From Streptomyces sp. NBC_01669 (GTDB lineage: Bacteria > Actinomycetota > Actinomycetes > Streptomycetales > Streptomycetaceae): a stretch of DNA of 64,000 bases. Shown one piece after another: positions 50,427 to 59,895 of this stretch. Each line of letters opens with the position of its first letter. The first letter of the stretch is position 1. A program made the translations under genes and the position numbers. Location of the stretch: assembly GCF_026339735.1 (NCBI RefSeq), contig NZ_JAPEQG010000001.1, forward strand, positions 5,766,001-5,830,000. Reading direction: 5' to 3'. The notes below the pieces were generated by a model. That model did not search any database, was not told the DNA's origin, and saw only the letters and a program-made list of their open reading frames with translations.

Positions 50427-50954
50427 TCAGACGATGTCGACCGCCGGCGGATGATCGTTCCACGTGCAGAAGACCGACACCGTCGTACCGTCGTCGGTGC
50501 TGAAGTTCACGCGGATCCAGGTCGTGTTCTTCCAGACCTGGATCGACCAGCCCGGATCCGGTGTCGCGGACACCAGTTTCGCCGAGGTGGCGCCCAGCTC
50601 GAAGACGACCCGGCCGCCGTCCGTCCCGTAACTCCGCACCGTGCCGGACGGCTTGGCCGGTTGCGGGGGAGCAGGGGTGCGGGACGGCCGCAGCGCCGGG
50701 GTCGCGGACGGTTTCGGAGTGGCCCGAGGAGTGCTGCTCGGCGTCGGTGAGGGCGACGGAGCCGGGCGTCGTGTCGAGGACGCCGGCGCCTTTGCGTCGC
50801 GCCCGTCGTCGCGGGCGCTCGCGGAGATCGGCACCGCACGCGGCGGGTCGTACGCCGTCCCCGCCATGACCGTGTGCACACCCCACCACGACAACGTGGT
50901 CGCCGCCCCGGTGGCGAGCGACCACGCCAGCGCGTGTACGAGTCCTCGTCGCAT
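50427..50954 (-). CDS. Secreted or membrane-anchored conserved protein with Pro-rich linker
   Basis: A 175-residue protein from the ATG at 50952-50954. An N-terminal hydrophobic segment (about residues 8-30) is a signal peptide or anchor. Residues 45-105 are a Ser/Pro/Thr/Ala linker. The C-terminal 70 residues form a small compact domain, VVFELGATSAKLVSATPDPG and WIRVNF...VSVFCTWND, with one Cys and two or more Trp. I recognise no family. It is divergent from the two-component genes, which may sense or control it. Confidence 0.7.
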   Translation of the reverse strand: MRRGLVHALAWSLATGAATTLSWWGVHTVMAGTAYDPPRAVPISASARDDGRDAKAPASSTRRPAPSPSPTPSSTPRATPKPSATPALRPSRTPAPPQPAKPSGTVRSYGTDGGRVVFELGATSAKLVSATPDPGWSIQVWKNTTWIRVNFSTDDGTTVSVFCTWNDHPPAVDIV

Positions 50955-51032
50955 CCGGCACATCCTGCCCCACCGCGACCGGTGCTGTCCCGGGGAGGAC
51001 CGGGAGCCGTCCCATGGCGTACGGTGCCGCCC

Positions 51033-51746
51033 ATGCCAAGTGTGCTCGTGGTCGAGGACGACCAGTTCGTACGTTCCGCCCTCATCCGGCACCTGATCGA
51101 GGCCTCCCATACGGTACGGAGCGTCGGCACCGCGCTCGAAGCGCTGCGCGAGGTCGCCCACTTCCGCTTCGACGTGGTCATCCTCGACCTCGGCCTGCCC
51201 GATCTCGACGGCGCCGAGGCACTCAAGATGCTCCGGGGCATCACCGACGTACCCGTGATCATCGCGACCGCGCGGGACGACGAGAGCGAGATCGTCCGGC
51301 TGCTCAACGACGGGGCCGACGACTACCTGACCAAACCCTTCTCGGTGGAACACCTCTCGGCACGGATGGCCGCCGTGCTGCGCCGTTCGCGCGCCGGGGG
51401 CGAGGCACCTTCGCCGCGCGTCATCCGGGTCGGCGGTCTGTCCATCGATCCGCTGCGCCGTCAGGCCGAGCTGGACGGCACGGCACTCGACCTCACCCGC
51501 CGCGAGTTCGATCTGCTGACCTTTCTCGCCGGGCGTCCCGGAGTCGTCGTCCCGCGCAAGGAACTCCTGGCAGAGGTCTGGCAGCAGTCGTACGGCGACG
51601 ACCAGACCATCGACGTCCATCTGTCCTGGCTGCGGCGGAAGCTGGGCGAGACGGCGGCCCGGCCGTGCTACCTGCACACCCTGCGCGGCGTCGGTGTGAA
51701 GCTCCAGCCGCCCGCGGCGCCGCCGCCCCCGGAGCGGCCCGCATGA
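51033..51746 (+). CDS. OmpR-family response regulator
   Basis: A 237-residue protein from the ATG at 51033. The receiver domain has the acidic pair at residues 9-10 (VVEDD), the phospho-acceptor Asp52 (VVILDLGLPD) and Lys in DYLTKPFS. The winged helix (about 130-225) has LDLTRREFDLLTFLA and IDVHLSWLRRKLGE. Its stop overlaps the kinase start by 4 bp (ATGA), so the pair is coupled. The regulon is unknown; the secreted protein divergent upstream and the chitinase downstream are possible targets. Confidence 0.93.
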   Translation: MPSVLVVEDDQFVRSALIRHLIEASHTVRSVGTALEALREVAHFRFDVVILDLGLPDLDGAEALKMLRGITDVPVIIATARDDESEIVRLLNDGADDYLTKPFSVEHLSARMAAVLRRSRAGGEAPSPRVIRVGGLSIDPLRRQAELDGTALDLTRREFDLLTFLAGRPGVVVPRKELLAEVWQQSYGDDQTIDVHLSWLRRKLGETAARPCYLHTLRGVGVKLQPPAAPPPPERPA

Positions 51747-53161
51747 GATGGGCCCTGGTCAAGGTCTGTCTGGCCGTCACCGCGATGGTCGTCGTCGCCT
51801 TCGCCGTGCCGCTGGGTCTCGTCACCAAGGAGATGGCCCGCGACCGCGCCTTCTCCGACGCCGAGCGGCAGGCCGCAACGATCGGTCCGACGCTCTCCAT
51901 CACCACCGACCGCGACGAACTGGAGACGGCCCTCCTCACCACCGAGCCCGGCAGCGTGGGCCGGATGGCCGTCCACATCCCCGCCGTCGCGGAACCCGGC
52001 AGCCGGCCGGTGGAGATCGGCACCCGGCGTGCCACACGGAAGGACCTGGAGACCGTACGGAAGTCCGGGCGCGCCTCGATCACCGAGGTGCCCGGCGGCT
52101 CCGCACTGCTCCAGCCGACCGCGCTGGGCTCCGGGGGCATCGCCGTGGTCGAAGTGTTCGTGCCCGAGGGCGAGGAGTCCAACGGGGTCGCCACCGCGTG
52201 GCTGATGCTGGCAGGCGTCGGTGCCGCCCTGATCGTCGGTTCCGTCGCGGTCGCCGACCGGCTCGGCGTACGGATGGTGGCGCCCGCGCAGCGGCTCGCG
52301 GGCGCCGCCCATGACCTGGGGGAGGGCCGGCTGGGGACCAGGGTCCCGGAGGAGGGGCCGACCGAACTGCGGTCCGCCGCCGTCGCGTTCAACTCGATGG
52401 CCGATCAGGTCGTTCAGCTCCTCGCCAACGAACGGGAGCTGGCCGCGGACCTCTCGCACCGGCTGCGCACCCCGCTCACCGTCCTGCGCCTCAACGCCGC
52501 CTCGCTCGGCGAGGGGCCGGCCGCCGAACAGACCCGGGCCGCGGTCGAGCAGCTGGAGCACGAGGTCGACACGATCATCCGCACCGCCCGCGAACAGCGC
52601 CCGCAGACGCAGGGGATGAACAGCGGGCCCGGGGCGGGCTGCGACGCCTCCGAGGTGATCCGGGAACGGATGGCCTTCTGGTCGGCGCTCGCCGAGGACG
52701 AGGGACGCAAGGTGCGCCTCGCGGGAGTCGACCGTGCGGTACGGATCCCGGTTGCCCGGCCCGAACTGGTCGCCGCCCTCGACGCGTTGCTCGGCAACGT
52801 CTTCCGGCACACCCCGGAGGGCACCGCCTTCGCCGTCGACGTGCACCACAGCGGCGACGCGGTGATCGTGCTCGTCTCGGACGCCGGCGGCGGCATCGCC
52901 GACCCCAAGGCGGCGCTGGCGCGCGGCGGCAGCGGGCGGGGCGGCGCCCGGGGCTCGGTGGGCTCGACCGGGCTCGGGCTGGACATAGTCCGCCGGGTCG
53001 CGGAGTCCACCGGCGGCGATGTGCGGATCGGGCGGTCGGTGCTCGGCGGCACGGAGATCCGCATCTGGATCTGGCTCGACGGGCGCCGGCCCGAGCAGGG
53101 AAGGCGCGGCCACCGGGTGGGCCGGCAGCGCCGCAGGCTCCGGTTCGCCGGTCGTTCTTAA
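51743..53161 (+). CDS. Sensor histidine kinase
   Basis: A 472-residue kinase. Membrane helix 1 is residues 5-27. The extracellular sensor region is about 28-150, helix 2 about 151-172, and HAMP about 173-228. The dimerisation/phosphotransfer domain has His239 in DLSHRLRTPL. The ATPase has N-box LLGNVFRHTP, G1 DAGGGIAD and G2 TGLGLDIVRR. A basic tail of 25 residues ends the protein. The periplasmic-type domain of 120 residues has no recognised ligand motif. It is the cognate partner of the preceding regulator. Confidence 0.93.
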   Translation: MRWALVKVCLAVTAMVVVAFAVPLGLVTKEMARDRAFSDAERQAATIGPTLSITTDRDELETALLTTEPGSVGRMAVHIPAVAEPGSRPVEIGTRRATRKDLETVRKSGRASITEVPGGSALLQPTALGSGGIAVVEVFVPEGEESNGVATAWLMLAGVGAALIVGSVAVADRLGVRMVAPAQRLAGAAHDLGEGRLGTRVPEEGPTELRSAAVAFNSMADQVVQLLANERELAADLSHRLRTPLTVLRLNAASLGEGPAAEQTRAAVEQLEHEVDTIIRTAREQRPQTQGMNSGPGAGCDASEVIRERMAFWSALAEDEGRKVRLAGVDRAVRIPVARPELVAALDALLGNVFRHTPEGTAFAVDVHHSGDAVIVLVSDAGGGIADPKAALARGGSGRGGARGSVGSTGLGLDIVRRVAESTGGDVRIGRSVLGGTEIRIWIWLDGRRPEQGRRGHRVGRQRRRLRFAGRS

Positions 53162-53292
53162 GCAGCGCCGATGCGCTCCTTAAGCCAACCCTAAGAACAT
53201 CAACCGGCGCCCGGAATGGATCATTTGTCGCTTCCGGTGCCGCTAGCGTGCTGCCGCACCCCCACCCCCCGTACGACAGAGGCAGGCACGCG

Positions 53293-54774
53293 ATGGGCAC
53301 CAGTACGCACCGGCGCACGGCGAGCACCAGGACCAAGGCGATCGGCGCCGTCGTCGCCGCGGCAGTGATCGGCGGCACCGTCTTCGCCCTCACGGGCACG
53401 GCGCAGGCCGCCTCGGTCGGTGCCGCGTACACCAGGACCAGCGGCTGGACGGGCGGCTACACCGGGCAGTACGTCGTCACCAACGACACGGGCACCACGC
53501 AGTCGGACTGGACGCTCGAATTCGACCTGCCCGCAGGCACGAGGCTCAGCTCCCTCTGGAACGGCGAACACACGGTCAGCGGCAGCCATGTCACTGTGAA
53601 GCCCGCGAGCTGGAACAAGGAGCTGGCGCCCGGCACGTCGGTCACCGTCGGCTTCGTCACCACCTCGGACGGCACGGCCGCGGACCCGACGGGGTGCCTG
53701 ATCAACAACGCCACGTGCTCGGTCGACACGGGCGCGACGCCGGAGCCGAGCGGCCGCCCGACGGAGACCGCGACGCCGACGCCGACGGCCACCCCGACGG
53801 CGTCGCCTTCGCCGACCGCGACGGCCACCCCGACACCCACACCGACCCCCACCGCGACCGAGGGCGGCGACGGTACGGCGAGCGGCGCCGGCTTCGCCCC
53901 GTACGTCGACACGTCGCTCTACCCCGCGTACGACCTGGTCGGCACCGCCACCAGCACCGGGGTGAAGGAGTTCAACCTCGCCTTCATCACCTCCGGCGGC
54001 AGCTGCGCCCCGCTCTGGGGCGGTGTCACCGCCCTCGGCGACGACCACGTCGCCTCCCAGATCGGCGCGCTGCGCGCCAAGGGCGGTGACGTCCGGGTCT
54101 CCTTCGGCGGCGCGGCCGGTTCCGAACTGGCGCTCGGCTGCACCTCCGTCACCGACCTCGCCGCGGCGTACGGCAAGGTCGTCGACACGTACAAGCTGAC
54201 CAAGGTCGACTTCGACATCGAGGGCGGCGCGCTCCCCGACACGGCAGCCAACTCCCGCCGCGCGCAGGCGATCGCGCAGGTCCAGAAATCGCACCCGGGC
54301 CTCGATGTGTCCTTCACCCTGCCGGTGATGCCCGAGGGCCTCACCCAGCCGGGCGTCGACCTGATCGCCGACGCGAAGAAGAACGGCGTCACGGTCGGAG
54401 CGGTCAACATCATGGCGATGGACTACGGCGCCTCGTACAGCGGCGACATGGGCTCGTACGCGATCCAGGCGGCCACCGCCACACAGGCCCAGATCAAGGG
54501 CGTGCTCGGGCTGACGGACACGGCGGCATGGAAGGCGGTCGCCGTGACGCCGATGATCGGCGTGAACGACGTCAGCACCGAGATCTTCAAGGTCGAGGAC
54601 GCCGCACAGCTGGTGCAGTTCGCCCAGCAGAAGGGGCTGGGCCGGCTGGCGATGTGGTCGGGCACGCGGGACAAGGAGTGCGCGGGCGGCGCGAAGCCGT
54701 ACGCGGACGCGTCGTGCAGCTCGATCGTGCAGGAGCCGCTGGCCTTCACGAAGGCGTTCGGCGCCTACAAGTAG
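53293..54774 (+). CDS. Secreted chitinase: CBM2 plus GH18 domain
   Basis: A 493-residue protein. The signal peptide runs to about residue 40 (AQAA). A CBM2-type cellulose/chitin-binding module follows (about 41-140, SGWTGGYTGQYVVTND and NGEHTVSGS, Cys pair CLINNATC). A Thr/Pro linker spans about 150-195. The GH18 catalytic domain has the SxGG motif VRVSFGGAAG and catalytic DxDxE at Asp306, Asp308 and Glu310. All key residues are present, so the enzyme should hydrolyse chitin. Unlike many Streptomyces chitinase genes, no dre-like GGTCTAGACC is visible in the 130 bp upstream. The two-component pair ends 131 bp before it. Confidence 0.93.
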   Translation: MGTSTHRRTASTRTKAIGAVVAAAVIGGTVFALTGTAQAASVGAAYTRTSGWTGGYTGQYVVTNDTGTTQSDWTLEFDLPAGTRLSSLWNGEHTVSGSHVTVKPASWNKELAPGTSVTVGFVTTSDGTAADPTGCLINNATCSVDTGATPEPSGRPTETATPTPTATPTASPSPTATATPTPTPTPTATEGGDGTASGAGFAPYVDTSLYPAYDLVGTATSTGVKEFNLAFITSGGSCAPLWGGVTALGDDHVASQIGALRAKGGDVRVSFGGAAGSELALGCTSVTDLAAAYGKVVDTYKLTKVDFDIEGGALPDTAANSRRAQAIAQVQKSHPGLDVSFTLPVMPEGLTQPGVDLIADAKKNGVTVGAVNIMAMDYGASYSGDMGSYAIQAATATQAQIKGVLGLTDTAAWKAVAVTPMIGVNDVSTEIFKVEDAAQLVQFAQQKGLGRLAMWSGTRDKECAGGAKPYADASCSSIVQEPLAFTKAFGAYK

Positions 54775-55039
54775 CCCTTCCCGCACCCGAGACCGCCACC
54801 TCCCGCGCGCATCCCGGCCGGCCCCACACCCCCACACCCGGCCGGGGTGCGCCCCCTCATGGCCACCACGACGGAGGTCCCCCGCAGTGCCGGGCCCTGA
54901 GTGCATCAGCCGCGAACGGCGCAGCGCACCGGCAGTGGGGGACGTGCGGCAGACCGCGACCGTGCTCATTCGGGATGTGCCACGCCGCCCGTTGCTGCCA
55001 GAATCATGGCACTGGACGTGTCCATGCAGAGGGGGGCCG

Positions 55040-55543
55040 GTGGCACAGTCGGAGATACCGGTTGCCTGGATCGGTCTGGGAGGAGCGGTCGCCGGGGCCG
55101 TCGCCACGGCGGCGGTGGGCCGTTTCGCCGGGCGGGCGAGCATCAAGGCGGCGACTGTCGCCAAGGTGGACACCCTTCAGGACGGACTGACCCGGTTCTG
55201 CGCGCCGTTCATCGAAGCGAGGATTCAGTTACGCCCCGCCCTCGGCGGCCACACGCCCACCGAACCGTGGCAGGCGGTGGCCCCCGGCATGTCGCGCTCG
55301 GCTCCCGCCTGGACCTCCATGGCCGCCGATCCTGTGGAGCTCTGGGAGATGCCGGGCGTCGTTCGCCGCAAGGCCGCGTACGTGGACGCCGAGATCCGTT
55401 CGCACCAGTCGCGGACCGACCAACTGCTGCTTCCCGCCGTGCACTCGGCCGTCCGCGAGTTGTACCAGGAGGCCAAGGAACTCATGGATACGTACACCCG
55501 GGAGTTCCAGCGGCTGGTCAAGCGCGGCCTGGGCGTGATGTAG
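55040..55543 (+). CDS. Small membrane-anchored protein of unknown function
   Basis: A 167-residue protein from the GTG at 55040, preceded by AGGGGGG. The first 30 residues hold one membrane helix (WIGLGGAVAGAVATAAVG) followed by GRFAGRASIKAATVAK. The rest is helical and charged, ending in a long basic/acidic helix (VRELYQEAKELMDTYTREFQRL). No known domain is recognised. Its 3' end overlaps the LeuA-like fragment on the other strand. Confidence 0.6.
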   Translation: MAQSEIPVAWIGLGGAVAGAVATAAVGRFAGRASIKAATVAKVDTLQDGLTRFCAPFIEARIQLRPALGGHTPTEPWQAVAPGMSRSAPAWTSMAADPVELWEMPGVVRRKAAYVDAEIRSHQSRTDQLLLPAVHSAVRELYQEAKELMDTYTREFQRLVKRGLGVM

Positions 55544-55790
55544 GTTCCGGCCGCCGGGACCGGCGCCCTGCCCCCTGCACCCGCCGGTTCACCGCGGAGA
55601 GCACCGCCAGGATCGACGCCGTGAGCACGGACGTGTCCTGCCCCGCCCCCCACCGCACCGCTCCGTTCACCCTGCACTCCACGTACGCCATCGCAGCGCT
55701 GCCCTGTCCCCGCGCCGTCGAGTGTTCCGTGCCGTGGTGGCGGGCGACGCGGAGTCGGCCGGCCGGGCGGCCCGGACGGAACTGGAGCGC
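55518..55790 (-). pseudogene. Fragment of a LeuA regulatory (dimerisation) domain
   Basis: Reading the minus strand into a TGA at 55518-55520 gives AMAYVECRVNG, RWGAGQDTSVLTASI and LAVLSAVNR. This is the conserved end of the alpha-isopropylmalate synthase regulatory domain (LeuA_dimer). No ATG, GTG or TTG precedes the conserved part in frame except the internal ATG at 55691, and upstream similarity fades near 55800. It overlaps the plus-strand gene end by 26 bp. The best reading is a truncated gene relic; a very short expressed protein of 57 residues is possible. Confidence 0.45.
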
Positions 55791-56210
55791 ACGCCGGCCA
55801 GGCTGCGCGAGGTCTGAGTCCGCATCTGCCCCCGCACGTGCCGCCGGACGATGTCCGGGGTGCCGGCTTCGGGGAAAGAACGCGCAGGGGCCCCGGAGGC
55901 GCCCCTGGAGGGCGTACCCCGTTCACCTTCCGGCGGGCCCTTCCGTGCGAACGGGGTGGGACGAGAACTGTTTCCCGGAGCCGGGGCGCCGGCGGCGCGC
56001 TTGCGGGGCCCGATTCTGTGATCGTTTAGCAACAAGCCTTTGACCTGCTGGAATTCAAGAGCCTGCCAGTCCGGAGATTGCGTTCACCTGCTTTGGCAAG
56101 CCTTCGGCGGGACACGGTCTCGTGACTTGCAGGACACACTCGGGCAACGGAAGCGTCTTCAACTCTTGACACCCGCCCCTCCGAGGCAGGAACCTTCCGA
56201 TATCGACGCA
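55791..56210. other. Non-coding region upstream of cebE
   Basis: About 420 bp with no gene I can support. The last 180 bp are noticeably less GC-rich and lead into the CebR box at 56211. A 123-codon minus-strand frame at 55667-56035 has biased, Arg-rich composition and is not convincing. Confidence 0.5.
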
Positions 56211-56224
56211 TGGGAGCGCTCCCA
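56211..56224. promoter_or_regulatory. CebR box upstream of cebE
   Basis: TGGGAGCGCTCCCA is a perfect 14-bp palindrome and the exact CebR operator consensus. It lies 134 bp before the cebE ATG. Cellobiose or cellotriose releases CebR and allows expression of the uptake operon. Confidence 0.95.
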
Positions 56225-56357
56225 CATCGTGCGGGGCATTCCCGCCCGAACGGCACTGCCCGTGTCCTCCCACCTGAACCCTTCGGCATCCGCACCCACC
56301 AGTGCGTATGCCGCGCAGTCAGAACGCCAGTCCCACCCTGGAACAAGGAGTAGTGGA

Positions 56358-57683
56358 ATGCGTATCACCCGCACCGTCGCCGGCCGGAGCCGCAGAGCCG
56401 CGGTTCTGGTCACCACGGGCCTGACAGCCTCGGCCCTGTTGCTGACCGGCTGCAGCGATTCCGATTCGTCGGACGACACGGGCTCCGATGCGAACGGGCA
56501 GATCACGCTGACCGTCGCCGACTTCGGGCAGTTCGGCTACAAGGAAGCCGGTCTCTTCGCGAAGTACCACGAGCTGCACCCGAACATCACGGTCAAGGAA
56601 AACGCCACGGCCGACGAGAAGGTCTACTACCCCAAGTTCCTTCAGCAGCTCAACACGGGCAGTGGCCTGGCCGACGTGCAGGGCATCGAGGTCGGCCGCG
56701 TCAAGGAGCTCGTCGACACCAAGGCGGACGCCTTCGCCGACCTGTCCAAGGTCATCGACACCGACCAGTGGGTCAGCTGGAAGGCACTCCAGGCCACCAC
56801 CAACGAGGGCAAGGTCATCGGTGCGGGCACCGACATCGGCCCGATGTCGCTCTGCTACCGCCGGGACCTGTTCGAGCAGGCCGGCCTGCCGACCGACCGC
56901 GCCGAGGTTGCCCAGAAGGTCGCCGGCGGCTGGGAGGACTACCTCAAGCTCGGTGAGGAGTACAACAAGAAGGCTCCCAAGGGCACCTTCTTCATGGACT
57001 CCGCCAGCGCCATGTACAACGGTGTGGTCAGCTCGAACGAGGAGCAGTACTACTCCAAGGACGGCAAGGCGATCTACAAGGAGAGCGCCGGCGTCAAGAA
57101 GGGCTGGGACCTGGCCACCGAGGCGGTCGACAAGAAGCTGACCCAGGGCCTGGCCCAGTTCACCCCGCCGTGGCAGGCGGCCCTGCGCAAGGGCAGTATC
57201 GCCACCATGGCCTGCCCCGCATGGATGGCCGCTCAGATCTCCACGTACTCCGGTGACGCGTTCAAGGGCAAGTGGGACATCGCCCGCACCCCGGGTACGA
57301 CCGCGGCCAACTGGGGCGGCTCGTTCCTGTCCGTGCCCGCGAAGGGCAAGCACGTCAAGGAGGCCGGTGAGCTCGTCAAGTGGCTGACCGCGCCGGAGCA
57401 GCAGGCCGCCGTGTTCAAGGCGGCCGGTCTCTTCCCGTCCAACAAGGGCGCCTACGACCTGGCCGACGTGAAGAGCGCCAAGCTGGAGTACTTCAACAAC
57501 GCCCCGATCGGTGAGATCTACGCCGACGAGGCGACCTCCATCCCCGCCGCCGTGCTCGGCCCGAAGGACGGCATCATCAAGGACTCCATCTCCACCCAGA
57601 TCAACAACATGGAGCAGCGGGGCACCGACCCGGGCAAGGCCTGGGACGCCGCCACCAAGGCGATCGACAAGGTGATCGGCTGA
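56358..57683 (+). CDS. cebE: Cellobiose/cellotriose-binding lipoprotein CebE
   Basis: A 441-residue lipoprotein from the ATG at 56358 (AAGGAG upstream). Lipobox LLLTGC places the lipid on Cys32. The mature protein is an SBP_bac_1 sugar binder: ITLTVADFGQFGYKEAG, YYPKFLQQLNTGSGLADVQG and AALRKGSIATMACPAWM. In Streptomyces CebE captures cellobiose and cellotriose for the CebFG permease, energised by the shared ATPase MsiK, which is encoded elsewhere. Identification rests on the full cebEFG-bglC-cebR gene order and the CebR box. Confidence 0.95.
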   Translation: MRITRTVAGRSRRAAVLVTTGLTASALLLTGCSDSDSSDDTGSDANGQITLTVADFGQFGYKEAGLFAKYHELHPNITVKENATADEKVYYPKFLQQLNTGSGLADVQGIEVGRVKELVDTKADAFADLSKVIDTDQWVSWKALQATTNEGKVIGAGTDIGPMSLCYRRDLFEQAGLPTDRAEVAQKVAGGWEDYLKLGEEYNKKAPKGTFFMDSASAMYNGVVSSNEEQYYSKDGKAIYKESAGVKKGWDLATEAVDKKLTQGLAQFTPPWQAALRKGSIATMACPAWMAAQISTYSGDAFKGKWDIARTPGTTAANWGGSFLSVPAKGKHVKEAGELVKWLTAPEQQAAVFKAAGLFPSNKGAYDLADVKSAKLEYFNNAPIGEIYADEATSIPAAVLGPKDGIIKDSISTQINNMEQRGTDPGKAWDAATKAIDKVIG

Positions 57684-57853
57684 TCCTCGCCGGTGCGGGC
57701 GGCCGGGACGCCATCCACGCGTCCCGGCCCGCCCGCACCGGTGCCGGCTCCCGAGCCGGCACCGTGCACGGCTTCCGACACCTCCGCCGGACCTGACCAG
57801 AGGTCCGGCCTGCCCCTGCGGTGTCGGCACACCCCAGGGAAGGACTCCCACCT

Positions 57854-58852
57854 GTGGCAACCACGACCCCCACCCGGGGCGCACACGGCTCCCGGCCCAG
57901 CCGGCGCGCTCCGAAGCCCATGACTTCCGGCCGCCAGGCATGGCGCAGTCGGCTGTGGCGCTTCGACGACAAGGTATCGCCGTACGCCTACATCGCGCCC
58001 TTCTTCCTCGTCTTCGGCGCCTTCGGGCTCTACCCGCTCCTGTACACCGGCTGGATCGCCCTGCACCGGGTGGAGATGACCGGGCTCGACCAGATGGAGT
58101 GGGTCGGCTGGGAGAACTTCAGTACCATCCTGCAGGACTCCGAGTTCTGGACCGCGGTCACCAACACCTTCTTCATCGGCGTCATTTCGACCGTCCCGCA
58201 GCTGATGATCGCGCTCGGCCTGGCCCACCTGCTGAACTACAAGCTCCGCGCCAGTACCTTCTGGCGCACCGTGATCCTCACCCCGTACGCCACCTCGGTG
58301 GCCTCCGCGGCGCTGGTCTTCGCCCTGGTGTTCCGGGCCGACGGCGGTCTGCTGAACTGGGTCCTCGGCTTCTTCGGCGCCGGCGAGACGAACTGGGTCA
58401 ACGGCCACTGGACGTCCAACATCGCCATCGCCGTCATCGTGATCTGGCGCTGGACGGGCTACAACACGTTGATCTACCTGGCCGCGATGCAGGCCGTCCC
58501 ATCCGACCTCTACGAGGCCGCCTCGCTCGACGGAGCCTCGCGCTGGCAGCAGTTCCGCAACGTGACGATTCCCGCGCTGCGGCCGACGATCCTCTTCACG
58601 ATCGTCATCTCGACCATCGGCTCCATGCAGCTGTTCGGTGAACCCCTCCTGCTCGAGGGCGGCGCCAACGGAGCGCAGGGTGGCACCGAGAACCAGTACG
58701 AGACGCTCAGCATCTACCTCTACAACTACGGCTGGAATCTCGGGCACCTCGGTCCGGCCGCCGCAGTCGCCTGGGCCATGCTCGTCCTGCTGCTGCTCAT
58801 TGCCGCGATCAACTGGCTCATCGGGCGCTTCATGCGCAAGAACGCGGCCTGA
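57854..58852 (+). CDS. cebF: Cellobiose ABC transporter permease CebF
   Basis: A 332-residue MalF-type permease. The GTG at 57854 has AAGGA about 14 bases upstream and gives the usual length. It has six or more helices, starting YAYIAPFFLVFGAFGLYP. The EAA loop is YEAASLDGASRWQQFRNVTIP. It pairs with CebG. The 170-bp gap after cebE has an inverted-repeat-rich stretch that may attenuate expression so that CebE is made in excess. Confidence 0.93.
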   Translation: MATTTPTRGAHGSRPSRRAPKPMTSGRQAWRSRLWRFDDKVSPYAYIAPFFLVFGAFGLYPLLYTGWIALHRVEMTGLDQMEWVGWENFSTILQDSEFWTAVTNTFFIGVISTVPQLMIALGLAHLLNYKLRASTFWRTVILTPYATSVASAALVFALVFRADGGLLNWVLGFFGAGETNWVNGHWTSNIAIAVIVIWRWTGYNTLIYLAAMQAVPSDLYEAASLDGASRWQQFRNVTIPALRPTILFTIVISTIGSMQLFGEPLLLEGGANGAQGGTENQYETLSIYLYNYGWNLGHLGPAAAVAWAMLVLLLLIAAINWLIGRFMRKNAA

Positions 58853-58867
58853 CGGGGAGCGATATCC

Positions 58868-59788
58868 ATGACCACAACCAGCCCCATCACCGCTCCGGAC
58901 CGCCGCATCTCCAAGGCCGCCGCCCGCAGCGAACCCCCACGCCCCCGCCGCTTCAAGCCCGGCGCAGGCCGCCAGCACCACGCCGGCCCCTTCGCCTACT
59001 TCGCCCTGATCGTCGTCGGCCTCGGCTCGCTGTTCCCGCTGTACTGGACGCTCGTCACCGCGTCCCGCACCCAGGACGAGGTGTTGGACACGCCGCCGCC
59101 GCTGCTGCCGGGTGGCAACCTCTTCAACAACCTCGAGGCAGCCTGGGAACAGGCCCACCTCGGCACGGCCATTCTCAACACGTTCATCGTGTCCAGCTGC
59201 ATCACCATCGCGACCCTGTTCTTCTGCACCCTGGCCGGTTACGCCTTCGCCAAGATGCGTTTCAAGGGGCGCGGGGTACTGATGACGATGGTCGTCGCCA
59301 CCCTGACGATTCCGCCGCAGCTCAGCGTCGTTCCGCTGTTCATGATGATGTCCGACATCGGCTGGGGCGGTCAGTTGGAGTCGGTGATCTTCCCGACCCT
59401 GGTGAGCGCCTTCGGCGTGTTCTTCATGCGTCAGTACCTGCTCGAGGCGCTGCCGTACGAGCTCATCGAGGCGGGCAGGATGGACGGTGCGAACAACCTC
59501 CGCGTCGTGTGGAGCATCGTGCTCCCGGTGGCCCGCCCGGCGATGATGGTGCTCGGCATGCTCACCTTCGTCCAGGCGTGGAACGACTTCTTCTGGCCCT
59601 ACCTCGCGCTGAACCAGGAGAACCCCACGCTCCAGGTGGCCCTCGGCCAGCTGAGCGCCTCCTACGTCCCCGACCAGAGCATCGTGATGGCCGGCGCGCT
59701 GATCAGCACGCTGCCGCTGCTCGTGGTGTTCGTGATCTTCGGCAAGCAGATTGTCGGGGGGATCATGTCCGGCGCCGTCAAGGGCTGA
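58868..59788 (+). CDS. cebG: Cellobiose ABC transporter permease CebG
   Basis: A 306-residue MalG-type permease starting 15 bp after cebF with GGGGAG upstream. The first 35 residues are polar. Six helices follow, with the EAA loop YELIEAGRMDGANNLRVVWSIVLP. It completes the cello-oligosaccharide channel. No ATPase gene is present in the operon, as expected for Ceb systems that borrow MsiK. Confidence 0.93.
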   Translation: MTTTSPITAPDRRISKAAARSEPPRPRRFKPGAGRQHHAGPFAYFALIVVGLGSLFPLYWTLVTASRTQDEVLDTPPPLLPGGNLFNNLEAAWEQAHLGTAILNTFIVSSCITIATLFFCTLAGYAFAKMRFKGRGVLMTMVVATLTIPPQLSVVPLFMMMSDIGWGGQLESVIFPTLVSAFGVFFMRQYLLEALPYELIEAGRMDGANNLRVVWSIVLPVARPAMMVLGMLTFVQAWNDFFWPYLALNQENPTLQVALGQLSASYVPDQSIVMAGALISTLPLLVVFVIFGKQIVGGIMSGAVKG

Positions 59789-59895
59789 CGTGGCGTCACC
59801 CGCCCCTTCCCGGATGGCCCGTACGGCCTGCGCCTGACCGCAGACCGTACGGACCCCGGAGTTCCAACCTTTCCCTGACTTCGTTCGTCCACCCC

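Noticed and set aside
53162..53292. dre (DasR) site before the chitinase
   Set aside because: No GGTCTAGACC or close variant is present in the intergenic region.
53745..53865. Minisatellite-like ACC/CCG-rich stretch in the chitinase gene
   Set aside because: It encodes the Thr/Pro linker between CBM2 and GH18, common in secreted glycosidases.
55667..56035. 123-codon minus-strand gene upstream of cebE
   Set aside because: Composition is dominated by Arg, Ala and Pro, no domain is recognised, and a different frame of the same strand shows the LeuA-like similarity.
57684..57853. Small gene between cebE and cebF
   Set aside because: No open frame with a start and ribosome site; the stretch is GC-rich with partial inverted repeats only.
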